Below are positions 1 through 11,577 of a DNA stretch of 64,000 nt, in pieces (position 1 is the first letter of the stretch; each line of letters begins with the position of its first letter). Source of the DNA: Candidatus Arsenophonus triatominarum (GTDB taxonomy: Bacteria > Pseudomonadota > Gammaproteobacteria > Enterobacterales > Enterobacteriaceae); NCBI RefSeq assembly GCF_001640365.1, contig NZ_LWMI01000005.1, positions 96,304 to 160,303 on the forward strand. Reading direction: 5' to 3'. The notes under the pieces were generated by a model, which had not been told where the DNA came from, searched no databases, and saw only the letters and a list, made by a program, of their open reading frames with translations. Position numbers and translations under genes: made by a program.

Positions 1-25
1 TTTTTTTATTGATGCGAAACTCGTG
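1..25 (+). repeat. MITE-A right end, cut by the window edge
   Basis: The first bases match the right end of the ~191-bp MITE found 15 more times here, ending in GCGAAACTCGTG. The rest lies outside the window. Confidence 0.85.
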
Positions 26-127
26 ACGAGAATTAATTAATCAATCATACTGAAAATATTATTGATATTGCTGAATAGTATTCGGTTAAAAATAATGTTG
101 TTGATGATAAATCTTATTATATAAATA

Positions 128-1144
128 ACCTGAGTTCGGGATAAGAAATAAAGTGAAAGTCTTGCTATTCAAATAGTTGAATGCGCATATTTCGTTAAAA
201 TACTCTAACAATCTGGTTAAAGAGTAGAGCATTGTTAAACAATGATGGAAAATTTTACTGAACTTTATTGCCTGATGGATGATTTTTGTAAAGACTTCGA
301 GCCAAAAATGCATGAAATTTAGCTGAATAACGGTAGTAAGCGTCGTAGACGGTCTACTCAGCTTTCATTGGCTGAAATGATGACACTGGCTGTTTTGTTT
401 CATCAACTCCGATTCAGCCAATTCAAGGTATTTTATCTCTATCATATCCGTTTATATCTCAGGAAGGAATTTCCTAACTTGCCATCATATTCACGCTGCG
501 TAGAGTTACTTCCGCGCAGTGCCTTAGCTTTAACGGCACTGTTTGAGTCAATTAAGGGAAAGTGCACGGGTCTGTCGGTTGCCGATTCTACTCCGATAGC
601 TGTGTGTGATAACTTACGGATCCGCCGGCATAAAGTCTTCGATGGGATAGCTGAACGAGGAAAAACCTCAACAGGTTGGTTCTTTGGTTTCAAACTTCAT
701 GTAATTATCAATCATTTGGGGGAAATACTCAGTTTTCGACTTACACCAGGAAACACAGAAGATCGGAAACCATTACCTGAGCTGATAAAAGATCTTTCTG
801 GTTGTTTGTATGCGGATAAAGGGTATTTATCGGCTTCACTGAAACAGCAACTGAAAACAATGGGAATTAACCTTATAACGAATATCAAGAAGAAAATTAA
901 GCCTGTTGAACAGACTTGTTTCGACAAAGCCATCTTGCGTCATCGTTCTGTCATCGAAACGGTATTTGATGAGTTAAAAAATCTTTGTCAGATAGCGCAT
1001 ACGCGGCACCGCTCTCCTGCTAACTTTGTAGTGAATTTATTAGCCGGGCTGGTTGCATATTGTTTAATTCCATCTAAACCAAAGATACCTGTGGCAGGAA
1101 CATATCTTCAAGCATAATTGATAATGCTTATCCCGAACTCAGGT
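128..1144 (+). mobile_element. IS982-family element, copy 1
   Basis: The element runs from ACCTGAGTTCGGGATAAG to its inverted copy at the right end. A perfect 10-bp direct repeat, TATATAAATA, flanks it and marks the insertion. It carries one transposase gene, which is interrupted by a stop codon. Two more copies lie at 19589-22086 and 55560-56773. Confidence 0.9.
245..1117 (+). pseudogene. IS982-family transposase, nonsense mutant
   Basis: Reading starts at ATG 245 and stops at TAG 320-322 (codon 26), where the copy at 55873 has TTG. Reading reopens at ATG 368 and continues for 249 codons to the C-terminus. The open part holds the DDE-type core, including the VADSTPIAVCD segment and the ADKGYL segment. 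A truncated protein restarting at 368 would lack the N-terminal DNA-binding part. It is probably inactive. Confidence 0.85.
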
Positions 1145-1935
1145 TATATAAATATAATAAGATTTAAAATTTAACAATTATGTTGTCAGTTTGTTTTTAA
1201 AGGCATTAAGCCTTCTTTTGCAATAAGCGGCATTAAGGCAAAATTTTTATTTTGCTATTATCAGTCAGATGTAACAGATTGCTTGCAACTCTTAATTAAT
1301 AAATGCTGTTATTAACTAAAGTCAAAATAAAAGAGGCTGAAAATAGCTAATCAAATTTGCCCAATAGATTTTAAGATTAAGTGAAAATATTAGAATTCAA
1401 CCGACAAAAGTTTAATAAAAAATTAGCGGTTAATACATTGGGCAGTGTTATTTCTGTTGTTGTAAAAAGTTAACTTGCTTATTTTGTTCGTTATTGACCG
1501 GTAGTGTTGATAGTATTTAGTCAACAACTCTTTATACATTTTTAATATTTATTAGAAATTTTTTTTTATTGATTGATGTATTGCTAGTTAGATATTTGGT
1601 TAAGATAGTATTTTTATTGGATATTATTTTGGCTTATCTTATTTATGTTATTTAAAAATTGATAATTGTAATTAGATATTTTATTATTTTTCAGGTAGTT
1701 GTTAAAACAAACAAAATTATATTGTTATTTTATTATATTCACATACGCTAATATTAGACCTCCATTTTTCTATCGTAATTTGATGTGTTTTATTGTTACT
1801 TAATGATATTCTTGCTGTAATCTATTATTGACGCTATTTTCAACCCATAATCTTTTTTTATCATAGATGATAATAGTTGGATAAAATAGCCTGGTTCTTA
1901 ATATAACGTTCAATATAAATCAACGGGATACAATA
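1145..1935. other. AT-rich gap upstream of surE
   Basis: About 790 bp with stop codons in all frames. In most enterobacteria truD precedes surE, but no recognisable truD remnant is visible here. The last ~80 bases should hold the surE promoter; no clear -35/-10 pair stands out. Confidence 0.5.
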
Positions 1936-2697
1936 ATGCTAAGGATATTGCTAAGTAATGATGATGGTGTAACAGCAACTGGCATCCAAACGCTTGCTAC
2001 TGCATTACGTAAACATTATTTCGTTCAGGTTGTTGCACCTGATAGAAACCGAAGTGGGGCATCAAACGCATTAACATTTCATAAACCATTACGAATAGCC
2101 AAGTTAGACAATGGAGACATCTCAGTACAAGGAACGCCAACGGATTGTGTTTATTTAGGCGTTAATCAGCTTATTCGACCCTCTCCTGAAATCGTCGTTT
2201 CGGGTATTAATCATGGCCCCAACCTAGGTGACGATGTTATTTATTCAGGTACCGTTGCAGCGGCGACAGAAGGACGTCATCTTGGTTTACCTGCACTTGC
2301 GGTTTCATTGAATGGTGAAACACACTACCAAACAGCAGCAGAAGTAACTTGTCATTTATTAAAATTATTACAGAAAACGCCATTAAAAGCGGGTAATATT
2401 CTTAATATTAATGTTCCTGATATTCCTTTATCGGAAATTAAAGGTTACAAAGTAACACGCTGTGGTAGTCGTCATGCAGCTCAAAAAGTTGATCCATCTA
2501 AAGATCCAAGGGGCGATACGGTCTATTGGTTAGGGCCAGTTGGAGGAATATCTGATGCGGGTCCAGATACTGATTTTGCTGCAGTATCGGCGGGTTATGT
2601 TTCTATTACACCATTACAAGTGGATTTAACTGCTCATAAGGATCAGCAAGTTGTTAAAGATTGGTTATTAAAAGCAGAGGCAAGTGAGGAATGCTAA
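1936..2697 (+). CDS. surE: 5'/3'-nucleotidase SurE
   Basis: SurE is a metal-dependent phosphatase that removes 5' or 3' phosphates from nucleoside monophosphates and short polyphosphates in stationary phase. The 253-residue protein has the usual length. The N-terminal LLSNDDG motif carries the metal-binding Asp pair. The [10 protein letters not shown] segment follows near residue 35, and [12 protein letters not shown] near residue 90 carries the metal-binding Asn. The stop codon overlaps the pcm start by 7 nt, so the two genes are probably translationally coupled. The surE-pcm-nlpD-rpoS order is the standard enterobacterial stress cluster. The gene looks intact. Confidence 0.97.
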   Translation: MLRILLSNDDGVTATGIQTLATALRKHYFVQVVAPDRNRSGASNALTFHKPLRIAKLDNGDISVQGTPTDCVYLGVNQLIRPSPEIVVSGINHGPNLGDDVIYSGTVAAATEGRHLGLPALAVSLNGETHYQTAAEVTCHLLKLLQKTPLKAGNILNINVPDIPLSEIKGYKVTRCGSRHAAQKVDPSKDPRGDTVYWLGPVGGISDAGPDTDFAAVSAGYVSITPLQVDLTAHKDQQVVKDWLLKAEASEEC

Positions 2698-3317
2698 AAC
2701 GGTCAATGAGAGATTTATTGACACAATTACGTCATCAAGGGATTAAAGATGAAGGTCTATTGGCAGCTATTGCAAAAGTTCCTCGTGAGCGTTTTGTCGA
2801 TGAAGCACTTTCACATAAAGCTTATGAAAATATTCCTTTACCTATAGGTTTTTCTCAGACTATTTCGCAACCCTATATTGTTGCTCGTATGACAGAGTTA
2901 CTTACGCTTTCTCCTTCGGATCATGTTTTAGAGATAGGCACAGGGTCGGGTTATCAAACAGCCATTTTAGCTCATCTTGTCGCGCGGGTTTTTTCGGTAG
3001 AACGGATCAAGGGACTACAATGGAATGCTAAACGTAGATTAAAACAACTTGATCTTCATAATATTTCAACCCGTCATGGCGATGGCTGGATGGGATGGGC
3101 TTCAAAGGGGCCTTTTGATGGAATCATTGTCACTGCGGCGCCGGCAGAACTCCCACTCGTGTTGCTTGAACAATTGAAAGATGGTGGCCGCATGGTATTA
3201 CCTGTCGGTGAGAAAAAACAGATGTTAAAAGTCATTAAACGTCAGGGTAATGATTTTCATGCTACAACGGTAGAGTCAGTGCGATTTGTTCCTTTAATTC
3301 CTGGAAGTTTGGCATGA
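2691..3317 (+). CDS. pcm: Protein-L-isoaspartate O-methyltransferase
   Basis: Pcm methylates L-isoaspartyl residues of damaged proteins using S-adenosylmethionine, so that they can revert to aspartate. The 208-residue length is normal. Visible family features are [15 protein letters not shown] (substrate region, near residue 53) and [13 protein letters not shown] (SAM-binding motif I, near residue 80). The start ATG lies inside the end of surE, and AGTGAGGA just upstream can serve as ribosome-binding site. No damage is seen. Confidence 0.97.
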   Translation: MLKRSMRDLLTQLRHQGIKDEGLLAAIAKVPRERFVDEALSHKAYENIPLPIGFSQTISQPYIVARMTELLTLSPSDHVLEIGTGSGYQTAILAHLVARVFSVERIKGLQWNAKRRLKQLDLHNISTRHGDGWMGWASKGPFDGIIVTAAPAELPLVLLEQLKDGGRMVLPVGEKKQMLKVIKRQGNDFHATTVESVRFVPLIPGSLA

Positions 3318-3472
3318 AATAGGTAATATTTTAGCGATAGATAATTTAAGGTTTTATTAATCTCTGCTTTAAGTAAGCATAATAATTTATTATTTAGCTA
3401 TTGCAATAAATTGTCGATCATGACTTACATTATCGATTTTTATTCAAGATTTATCTTCATGGGAGAAGAAGT

Positions 3473-4537
3473 ATGAATTTTAACAGCCCAAAATTTGCTA
3501 TTCGATGGGCAACTATCTGTATAATAACAGGCACAGTGTTAATAGGGTGCTCGACACCATATCATCCAGCAGCGCCAATTAGTAGTGTCCAAGATAGTAG
3601 CCGCCCAATTGATACTTATCCTGCTGTCAATACATCATCAAAAAATACGCCAATACCCTCTTCTCCTAAAAATATTTCTGTTAGTAATCAAAATAATAGT
3701 ATAAATAAGCCGGTATATCAGCCAGTGATACCAGCACCTAAGACTAACACCGATGGTCGAATAATTTATAACCGAAATTATGATAATATCCAAAAAGGAA
3801 GCTATAGTGGTAACACCTATACTGTTAAACGAGGTGATACGCTGTTTTATATTGCTTGGATAACAGGCAATGATTATCGTGATCTAGCGCAACGTAATAA
3901 AATTGCAGAACCTTATAGTTTAAATATTGGGCAAGTACTTAATATTGGTAGTAGTTCTACCGACTCAGAAATGGTAGTTGCTAATCGTACTCCGAATACT
4001 AACAATACAAATGTTGATTCTCAGTCAACTAATGCGTATGCTTCATCTGTCAGTAAGCAAAATTCAGGAAAGATGTTACCGAGAGCATCCAAGCCACTAA
4101 CACCTTCTACGCCGCCCGCAACAACAGCATCTTCGGGGTTAAATAGTAACAGCGTAGTCAATACAGTAGGTAAGTGGCGCTGGCCGGCCGAAGGGAAAGT
4201 GATTGAATCTTTTTCTGCTGTGAAGCGCGGAAATAAAGGTGTTGATATTGCCGGATCGCGCGGTCAACCTGTTTTTGCAACTACAGCAGGAAAAGTGGTT
4301 TATTCTGGAAATGCATTACGTGGATATGGAAATCTTATAATAATAAAACATAACGATGACTATCTGAGTGCCTATGCTCACAATGATACTATATTAGTTC
4401 GTGATCAACAGGAGGTTCAGGCAGGGCAAAAGATTGCCACTATGGGTAGCACCGGTACAAGTTCGGTAAGATTACATTTTGAAATTCGTTACAAGGGAAA
4501 ATCAGTAAACCCGTTGCGTTATCTTTCGCAACGATAA
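3473..4537 (+). CDS. nlpD: Lipoprotein NlpD, amidase activator
   Basis: NlpD is an outer-membrane lipoprotein that activates the AmiC amidase during cell separation. The signal peptide ends in a lipobox with LIGC, so the mature protein starts at Cys-26. A Ser/Thr/Pro/Asn-rich linker follows. A LysM peptidoglycan-binding domain sits at about residues 115-160 (YTVKRGDTLF onward), and a LytM/M23 domain fills the C-terminal 120 residues. The first catalytic His of M23 is replaced in GVDIAG, as expected for a non-enzymatic activator. GGGAGAAG precedes the ATG. In enterobacteria the main rpoS promoter lies inside nlpD. Confidence 0.95.
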   Translation: MNFNSPKFAIRWATICIITGTVLIGCSTPYHPAAPISSVQDSSRPIDTYPAVNTSSKNTPIPSSPKNISVSNQNNSINKPVYQPVIPAPKTNTDGRIIYNRNYDNIQKGSYSGNTYTVKRGDTLFYIAWITGNDYRDLAQRNKIAEPYSLNIGQVLNIGSSSTDSEMVVANRTPNTNNTNVDSQSTNAYASSVSKQNSGKMLPRASKPLTPSTPPATTASSGLNSNSVVNTVGKWRWPAEGKVIESFSAVKRGNKGVDIAGSRGQPVFATTAGKVVYSGNALRGYGNLIIIKHNDDYLSAYAHNDTILVRDQQEVQAGQKIATMGSTGTSSVRLHFEIRYKGKSVNPLRYLSQR

Positions 4538-4592
4538 CTTGGACAGATTGCTTGTCAATGTTGTCTGCATTATCAATGGGTAGGAGTGACTG

Positions 4593-5582
4593 ATGAGCCA
4601 AAATTCGCTAAAAGTTAACGAGTTATATGACGATTTAGACGAAACTAGCATGGATGCGGAAGCTTTCGATGAAAGCTTGCTAAAAGAAGAGGACTTAAAT
4701 CTAGAGCAAGATGATGATTCAGATTTATTTCAGAATATTAATCAACGTGTTCTAGATGCAACTCAGCTTTATCTTGGTGAGATTGGATATTCACCTCTTC
4801 TGACAGCGAAAGAAGAAGTATTTTATGCAAGGCGCGCTTTACGTGGTGATGCAGCATCACGTCAGCGTATGATTGAGAGTAATTTACGTTTGGTTGTAAA
4901 AATTTCTCGTCGCTATAGTAATCGAGGTCTTGCCCTACTGGATCTGATTGAAGAAGGCAATCTTGGATTAATTCGGGCGGTTGAAAAATTTGATCCGGAA
5001 AAGGGTTTTCGTTTTTCAACTTATGCAACATGGTGGATCCGCCAAACTATTGAACGAGCAATTATGAATCAGACGCGAATTATCCGCTTACCGATTCATA
5101 TCGTTAAAGAGTTAAATGTTTATTTGCGTATTGCAAGAGAATTGGCTCAGAAACTTGATCATGAGCCAAGTGCCGAAGAAATTGCAGAACGCTTAGACAA
5201 ACCGGTGGATGATGTTAGCCGGATGTTACGGCTAAATGAGCGGATTTCTTCTGTTGATACTCCAATCGGTGGTGATTCAGATAAAGTGTTACTTGATGTG
5301 TTATCTGATGATAACGATTCAGGGCCAGAAGGAACTATCCAAGCTAACAATATGAAAGAAAGTATTGTTAAATGGCTGTTTGAACTTAATGCAAAACAGC
5401 GTGAAGTATTAGTGCGCCGCTTTGGTTTATTAGGTTATGAATCGGAAACGTTAGAAGAGGTGGGGCGAGAGATTGGTCTTACTAGAGAACGTGTTCGTCA
5501 GATACAGGTTGAAGGTTTGCGCCGATTAAAAGATATTTTGCATAATCAAGGTCTTAGTATGGAATCTTTCTTTAAGACCTAA
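4593..5582 (+). CDS. rpoS: RNA polymerase sigma factor RpoS
   Basis: RpoS is the stationary-phase and general stress sigma factor. The protein has 329 residues, as in E. coli. Region 1.2 and [11 protein letters not shown] lie near residue 50. Region 2 follows with [34 protein letters not shown] and [15 protein letters not shown]. The C-terminal region 4 helix-turn-helix reads [19 protein letters not shown]. The start is preceded by TAGGAGTGACTG. The gene is intact, which is notable because many host-restricted symbionts lose it. A terminator follows directly. Confidence 0.97.
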   Translation: MSQNSLKVNELYDDLDETSMDAEAFDESLLKEEDLNLEQDDDSDLFQNINQRVLDATQLYLGEIGYSPLLTAKEEVFYARRALRGDAASRQRMIESNLRLVVKISRRYSNRGLALLDLIEEGNLGLIRAVEKFDPEKGFRFSTYATWWIRQTIERAIMNQTRIIRLPIHIVKELNVYLRIARELAQKLDHEPSAEEIAERLDKPVDDVSRMLRLNERISSVDTPIGGDSDKVLLDVLSDDNDSGPEGTIQANNMKESIVKWLFELNAKQREVLVRRFGLLGYESETLEEVGREIGLTRERVRQIQVEGLRRLKDILHNQGLSMESFFKT

Positions 5583-5610
5583 TATCTTTTCAAGATCGTT
5601 AATATTAAGT

Positions 5611-5636
5611 AAGGTGGGAGGAAAACCCACCTTTTT
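5611..5636 (+). terminator. rpoS intrinsic terminator
   Basis: AAGGTGGG and CCCACCTT form an 8-bp stem around a short loop, followed by a T-rich tail. Confidence 0.85.
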
Positions 5637-5644
5637 GTTTGACA

Positions 5645-5893
5645 TCAGGCGGGAACGCCACTGTGAAATTTAAAATCGCTATCCGGCGTTTGGATCAATT
5701 CAGCCTCGATGTTAGCAAAATATTCGATCCGCTGCTGAATATTTTCGCTAGAAATAGCTTGTGCTAAAACTAAATAATCTTGATAGTGGCGAAATTCTGA
5801 TCTGAGTAGTGAAATATAGAATTTAGCTAAGGGTGTTTCAAGATGAGGAGCGAGTTTAGCAAAACGCTCGCAAGAGCGCGCTTCGATATAAGC
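5645..5893 (-). pseudogene. miaE: tRNA hydroxylase MiaE, C-terminal remnant
   Basis: On the minus strand the last ~83 codons of MiaE are readable: EARSCERFAKLAPHL, LLRSEFRHYQDYL and SDFKFHSGVPA before the stop. MiaE hydroxylates 2-methylthio-N6-isopentenyladenosine at tRNA position 37 and is a diiron enzyme; the retained EARSCERF and EFRHYQ segments carry some metal ligands. The N-terminal two thirds are missing because the IS481 end at 5894 cuts the frame. No other part of the gene was found in the window. It lies convergent to rpoS. Confidence 0.8.
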
Positions 5894-6928
5894 TGTATTA
5901 GTCTTAACTTAATCCGACAATTCTGATTTAAAAAAGAGCGTTACCGGTTTTAATTAACATCATTAGATAATTAAATAAAAGGTAATTCTATGTATCAAAC
6001 AAATAATCCTATCATCAAACATAAAGTCGGGTTACTTAACCTCGCTGAAGAGCTTAATAACGTCTCAAAAGCCTGTAAGATTATGGGGGTATCCCGAGAT
6101 ACGTTTTATCGCTACCAGGAACTTGTTAACGATGGTGGGATAGACGCTTTAATTAATCAAAATCGACGGGTGCCTAACGTAAAAAATAGAGTAGATGAAC
6201 AGATTGAAAGCGCTGTAGTCGAGTATGCGATTGAATACCCTGCACACGGTCAACACCGCAGTAGTAATGAACTAAGAAAAAAAGGCATTTTTGTTTCGGG
6301 GAGTGGCGTTCGCTCTATTTGGCTGCGCCATAATCTCGAAAATTTTACAAAACGCCTAAAAGCGCTTGAAGATAAAATCGCAACAGAAGGAATTATCCTG
6401 TCAGAATCACAAATCAGTGCTTTAGAAAAGAAAGCGCAAGATGATGAAGCCTGTGGTGAGATTGAAACAGCGCATCCAGGTTATCTGGGTTCACAAGATA
6501 CTTTTTATGTCGGTCATTTAAAAGGCGTTGGTCGTGTTTATCAACAAACTTACATTGATACTTACAGTAAAGTCGTTCATTGTAAGCTTTACACAACAAA
6601 AAGCGCGATAACGGCGGCAGATTTATTAAATGACAAGGTTCTCCCTTTTTATTCCCAGCATGGGTTACCGGTGTTACGTATACTGACACGGACAGAGGCA
6701 GTGAGTATTGTGGTAAAGTTGAACATCACGATTATCAACTTTATCTCGCTATCAATGATATTGATCATACAAAAACTAAAGCTCGTTCACCTCAAACTAA
6801 TGGGATTTGTGAACGCTTTCATAAAACTGTATTACAAGAGTTCTATCAGGTGGCTTTTCGTAAGAAAATCTATAGGGCTTTAAATGAATTACAAGCTGAT
6901 TTAGATAAATGGTTAGCGGAATATAATA
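5894..6928 (+). mobile_element. IS481-family element, copy 1, truncated
   Basis: Starts with the TGTATTAGTCTTAACTTAAT end and carries the transposase from ATG 5990. A 2-nt insertion near 6688 (CACGGACAG instead of CGGACAG) shifts the frame inside the DDE domain, ending the ORF at 6883. The right ~115 bp of coding sequence and the right end are absent, because an IS630 copy begins at 6929. The helix-turn-helix part (NNVSKACKIMGVSRDTFYRY) is intact. Confidence 0.9.
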
Positions 6929-7809
6929 TAGCTAGGCGACTTAATTTTGATTACAAGGTGTGTTATGAGTTATACAATTGATTTTCGACGTAAAGTAATA
7001 TCTGTAAGGAAAGCCGAAGGTTTAACAATTCGAGAAACTGCGAAACAATTCCGTATTGGAAAAGCGTCTTTAGTACGTTGGCTTAAACGACCAGAGCCAA
7101 AAAATTCAACGCCACGTAAGAGGAAGCTCGATAAAAATGCTTTAGCAAAAGATGTGGAACAGTATCCAGATGCTTACCAAAAGGAACGGGCAGAGCGATT
7201 CGGTGTTTGTAAAAAGACTATTTGGCAATCCCTTAAAAAGCTGGGATTAACCTATAAAAAAAACTCTATTCCATCCAAAAACCAACGAAAGCGACAGGCT
7301 GGCACATCAGCAAAAAAGACAACAGTATGAAAAAAAAGATAAATCTGTTGTTTTTATTGATGAAAGTGGTTTTTCACATGACACTCCACGAACTCACGGC
7401 TATTCCCCAAAAGGTCACCGTTGTTTTGGCCTGAAAAACTGGGGTGCTAAGGGAAGAACAAATGTTATTGGCGCTTTATTGGGAACAACCCTTTTTGCTA
7501 TCGGATTATTTGATTGCAATATTAACCGTGATGTTTTTTATGTTTGGATCACAAAAATATTGCTCCCAGAACTTCCTGAAAATTCTGTTATTTTTATGGA
7601 CAACGCTAGCTTTCACAAAGGTAAGAATATTGAACAGGCAATTATAAACGCAGGACACCAGATAGAATATTTGCCTGTGTATTCACCAGATTTAAATCCT
7701 ATAGAACATAAATGGTCTCAAGCTAAACGTAAAAAGATGGAAACAGGATGCACTATCGATGACCTGTTTTTAATACATATGCTGTAATCAAAATTAAGTC
7801 GCCTAGCTA
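6929..7809 (+). mobile_element. IS630-family element, copy 1 (8-A orfB)
   Basis: 881-bp element with TAGCTAGGCGACTTAATTTT ends and TA at both borders. orfA (6965-7330, 121 codons from MSYTIDF, after AAGGTG) is an intact helix-turn-helix protein. The catalytic orfB is out of frame because the A-run after its ATG has 8 A instead of 9. It belongs to the sequence lineage with ATTAACCG in orfB, shared with the copies at 20915 and 62262. Left flank is IS481 and right flank is an IS701-like piece, so this copy joins two unrelated fragments. Confidence 0.92.
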
Positions 7810-8348
7810 TACCAGAAGCGGTAGTGATGGATGCCTGGTATTCTAGCCTGGATAATCTGAAGTCAATTCGCTCTCATGGTTGGGTCTGGGTAACCACGCT
7901 GAGGAAAAACAGGATTGTTAACCATAACAAACAACTGAACAAGTTAGACATCTCAGAGAAGTAACTCCAATACACTTACGAGGCTACGGTTGGGTGACTG
8001 TTTTCAAATTTACAGCCAAAAACGGCCGTATTGATTACAGAGTAACAAACAAAGACAATCCCACCCGTCAATACGTCAAATCTATCATGGATGCCCGTTG
8101 GTCTGTTGAAGTTTATCATCGAAGAAGTTAAACAAAATTGTGGTATTGAACGCTGCCAGGCTCGCACGAGCAGGGCACAAAGAAATCATATTTTTCTCGC
8201 TATTTCTGCGTGGTTTGAACAACATAAACGTCGTATATCTGAAAAAATAATCCTTTATCAACAAAATTGGGACGTAATCAAAAATGATATTACTGAGCAC
8301 ATCCGTGTTTTATTAGCGTACCCAAATTAGTTTTGTGCGAAACTCGTG
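7810..8348 (+). mobile_element. IS701-like element, 3' half only
   Basis: Matches the right half of the element at 54476-55543, from the IPEAVVMDAWYSS segment to the GTGCGAAACTCGTG end. Small deletions break the frame, for example near 7960 and 8120. The left half is missing at the IS630 border. Confidence 0.88.
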
Positions 8349-8527
8349 TTAAATACTGATTTAAGGTCTGATAAGTGAAAAATGTTTTGAATTTAAAAAT
8401 CATTGTAATCTAAATTACTCTATTTATATAATTAAAGTGATTTTGATAGCATTTATTATTAGAAATTAGATAACAATTTAGTTATAACATAATTCAGAAA
8501 TTGAGATTTTAATAAACTTCATTATGT

Positions 8528-8720
8528 CACGAGTTTCGCACCAATAAAAAAACGTTCATATTTTTAAGTTTAATTCAGCATAATATATAAATAGACAAAA
8601 TCTTATAAATTAAAAGCAACTTATTGTAATTTAAACAAATTTATACGTTTTAGTAACTTGCAAATTAACCATTGCTTTTAAGCCATTTCTGGAATTTTAT
8701 ATGCCTGTGCGAAACTTGTG
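8528..8720 (-). repeat. MITE-A copy 1
   Basis: 193 bp, ends CACGAGTTTCGCAC and GTGCGAAACTTGTG, flanked by perfect 5-bp TATGT duplications. Confidence 0.92.
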
Positions 8721-9442
8721 TATGTTATAAATTTATAACATTATTTAGCAATATTATATTGGTTTATTTGATTTTTGAGAATTTATTTCATTTTTTTTTA
8801 TTTTTTTACAAAAATAAAAAAATCTATTGTTTTATTTCTTTAAATTACAAATAATTAATAATTTAATGGTGGATAATTTACATCAATTGTTTCGAGATGT
8901 GATACTATTCTTCATCCTCATTGAGAAAATGAATAAAGTGAACTTAATTTTCCGATAATATATGAGATGGCAGTTTCTTTGTTAATAGACTAACAAAATT
9001 TTATACCTTTAATGATATGGTACAATTTTATTCTTCAAAACAGCGTAAAGTTAAATCCGATAATTTGGCAGTAATAGCTGAAAGTCTTGATGTTAAGGGT
9101 CAAGGTGTAGCGCATTATCAAGGAAAAATAATTTTTATTACTGATTTACTTCCTGGTGAGCAAGCACAAATTCAACTTACAGAAGAGAAAAGGTAATTTG
9201 CCAAGGCAAAAATGAGCAAACGATTGACTGATAGTCTTGATCGGGTGGCGCCTTTTTGTCGTCATTTTGGCATCTGTGGTGGTTTTCAACAACAACATGT
9301 GACGCCGGCTCTTCAACGTGCTGCGAAAATCAGTAGGTTAGAATTTATTTCAACGTGAAACGGGCAGTGCGGTAAAATCATTGCCAGTTATTGCAGGTAG
9401 TGAGTATGGATATCGCCGTAGAGCGCGGTTTGGTCTTCAATA

Positions 9443-10323
9443 TAGCTAGGCGACTTAATTTTGATTACAAGGTGTGTTATGAGTTATACAATTGATTTTC
9501 GACGTAAAGTAATATCTGTAAGGAAAGCCGAAGGTTTAACAATTCGAGAAACTGCGAAACAATTCCGTATTGGAAAAGCGTCTTTAGTACGTTGGCTTAA
9601 ACGACCAGAGCCAAAAAATTCAACGCCACGTAAGAGGAAGCTCGATAAAAATGCTTTAGCAAAAGATGTGGAACAGTATCCAGATGCTTACCAAAAGGAA
9701 CGGGCAGAGCGATTCGGTGTTTGTAAAAAGACTATTTGGCAATCCCTTAAAAAGCTGGGATTAACCTATAAAAAAAACTCTATTCCATCCAAAAACCAAC
9801 GAAAGCGACAGGCTGGCACATCAGCAAAAAAGACAACAGTATGAAAAAAAAGATAAATCTGTTGTTTTTATTGATGAAAGTGGTTTTTCACATGACACTC
9901 CACGAACTCACGGCTATTCCCCAAAAGGTCACCGTTGTTTTGGCCTGAAAAACTGGGGTGCTAAGGGAAGAACAAATGTTATTGGCGCTTTATTGGGAAC
10001 AACCCTTTTTGCTATCGGATTATTTGATTGCAATATTAATCGTGATGTTTTTTATGTTTGGATCACAAAAATATTGCTCCCAGAACTTCCTGAAAATTCT
10101 GTTATTTTTATGGACAACGCTAGCTTTCACAAAGGTAAGAATATTGAACAGGCAATTATAAACGCAGGACACCAGATAGAATATTTGCCTGTGTATTCAC
10201 CAGATTTAAATCCTATAGAACATAAATGGTCTCAAGCTAAACGTAAAAAGATGGAAACAGGATGCACTATCGATGACCTGTTTTTAATACATATGCTGTA
10301 ATCAAAATTAAGTCGCCTAGCTA
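9443..10323 (+). mobile_element. IS630-family element, copy 2 (8-A orfB)
   Basis: Full 881 bp inserted at TA inside rlmD. orfA is intact (9479-9844); orfB carries the 8-A run and the ATTAATCG marker of the amplified lineage. Confidence 0.92.
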
Positions 10324-10388
10324 TACCAGCATGCAGAGCGTCGTTTACGCATGGGATTTCGTCAGAGCCAATGTAGAGCTGAAAATGT

Positions 10389-11577
10389 TGTATTAGTCTT
10401 AACTTAATCCGACAATTCTGATTTAAAAAAGAGCGTTACCGGTTTTAATTAACATCATTAGATAATTAAATAAAAGGTAATTCTATGTATCAAACAAATA
10501 ATCCTATCACAAACATAAAGTCGGGTTACTTAACCTCGCTGAAGAGCTTAATAACGTCTCAAAAGCCTGTAAGATTATGGGGGTATCCCGAGATACGTTT
10601 TATCGCTACCAGGAACTTGTTAACGATGGTGGGATAGACGCTTTAATTAATCAAAATCGACGGGTGCCTAACGTAAAAAATAGAGTAGATGAACAGATTG
10701 AAAGCGCTGTAGTCGAGTATGCGATTGAATACCCTGCACACGATCAACACCGCAGTAGTAATGAACTAAGAAAAAAAGGCATTTTTGTTTCGGGGAGTGG
10801 CGTTCGCTCTATTTGGCTGCGCCATAATCTCGAAAATTTTACAAAACGCCTAAAAGCGCTTGAAGATAAAATCGCAACAGAAGGAATTATCCTGTCAGAA
10901 TCACAAATCAGTGTTCTAGAAAAGAAAGCGCAAGATGATGAAGCCTGTGGTGAGATTGAAACAGCGCAGGTTATCTGGGTTCACAAGATACTTTTTATGT
11001 CGGTCATTTAAAAGGAGTTGGTCGTGTTTATCAACAAACTTACATTGATACTTACAGTAAAGTCGTTCATTGTAAGCTTTACACAACAAAAAGCGCGATA
11101 ACGGCGGCAGATTTATTAAATGACAAGGTTCTCCCTTTTTATTCCTAGCATGGGTTACCAGTGTTACGTATACTGACGGACAGAGGCAGTGAGTATTGTG
11201 GTAAAGTTGAACATCACGATTATCAACTTTATCTCGCTATCAATGATATTGATCATACAAAAACTAAAGCTCGTTCACCTCAAACTAATGGGATTTGTGA
11301 ACGCTTTCATAAAACTGTATTACAAGAGTTCTATCAGGTGGCTTTTCGTAAGAAAATCTATAGGGCTTTAAATGAATTACAAGCTGATTTAGATAAATGG
11401 TTAGCGGAATATAATAACCAACGCACTCATCAAGGAAAAATGTGTTGCGGTCGAACTCCTATGGCAACTTTACACGATGGAAAACAACTTTGGAGAGAGA
11501 AAGATTTAAATCAAATTTAACCTGACAGGTACTGTATAAATAACCGGTAACTGTCAGATTAAGTCTGAGCTACTACA
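10389..11577 (+). mobile_element. IS481-family element, copy 2, inactive
   Basis: Both ends are present (TGTATTAGTCTTAAC left, GTCTGAGCTACTACA right). The transposase frame (10484-11520) is broken by a 1-nt loss near 10508, a 4-nt loss near 10967 and a TAG near 11146. The C-terminal DDE part (TDRGSEYCG, SPQTNGICERFH) remains open. No target duplication is visible and ~70 codons of rlmD are missing at this point, so the insertion is linked with a deletion. Confidence 0.9.

Noticed and set aside
1145..1935. Decayed truD upstream of surE.
   Set aside because: No TruD motif could be read in any frame.
7444..7647. 67-residue frame repeated in every IS630 copy (MLREEQMLLALYWEQP).
   Set aside because: It overlaps orfB in another frame and is repeated only because the element is repeated.
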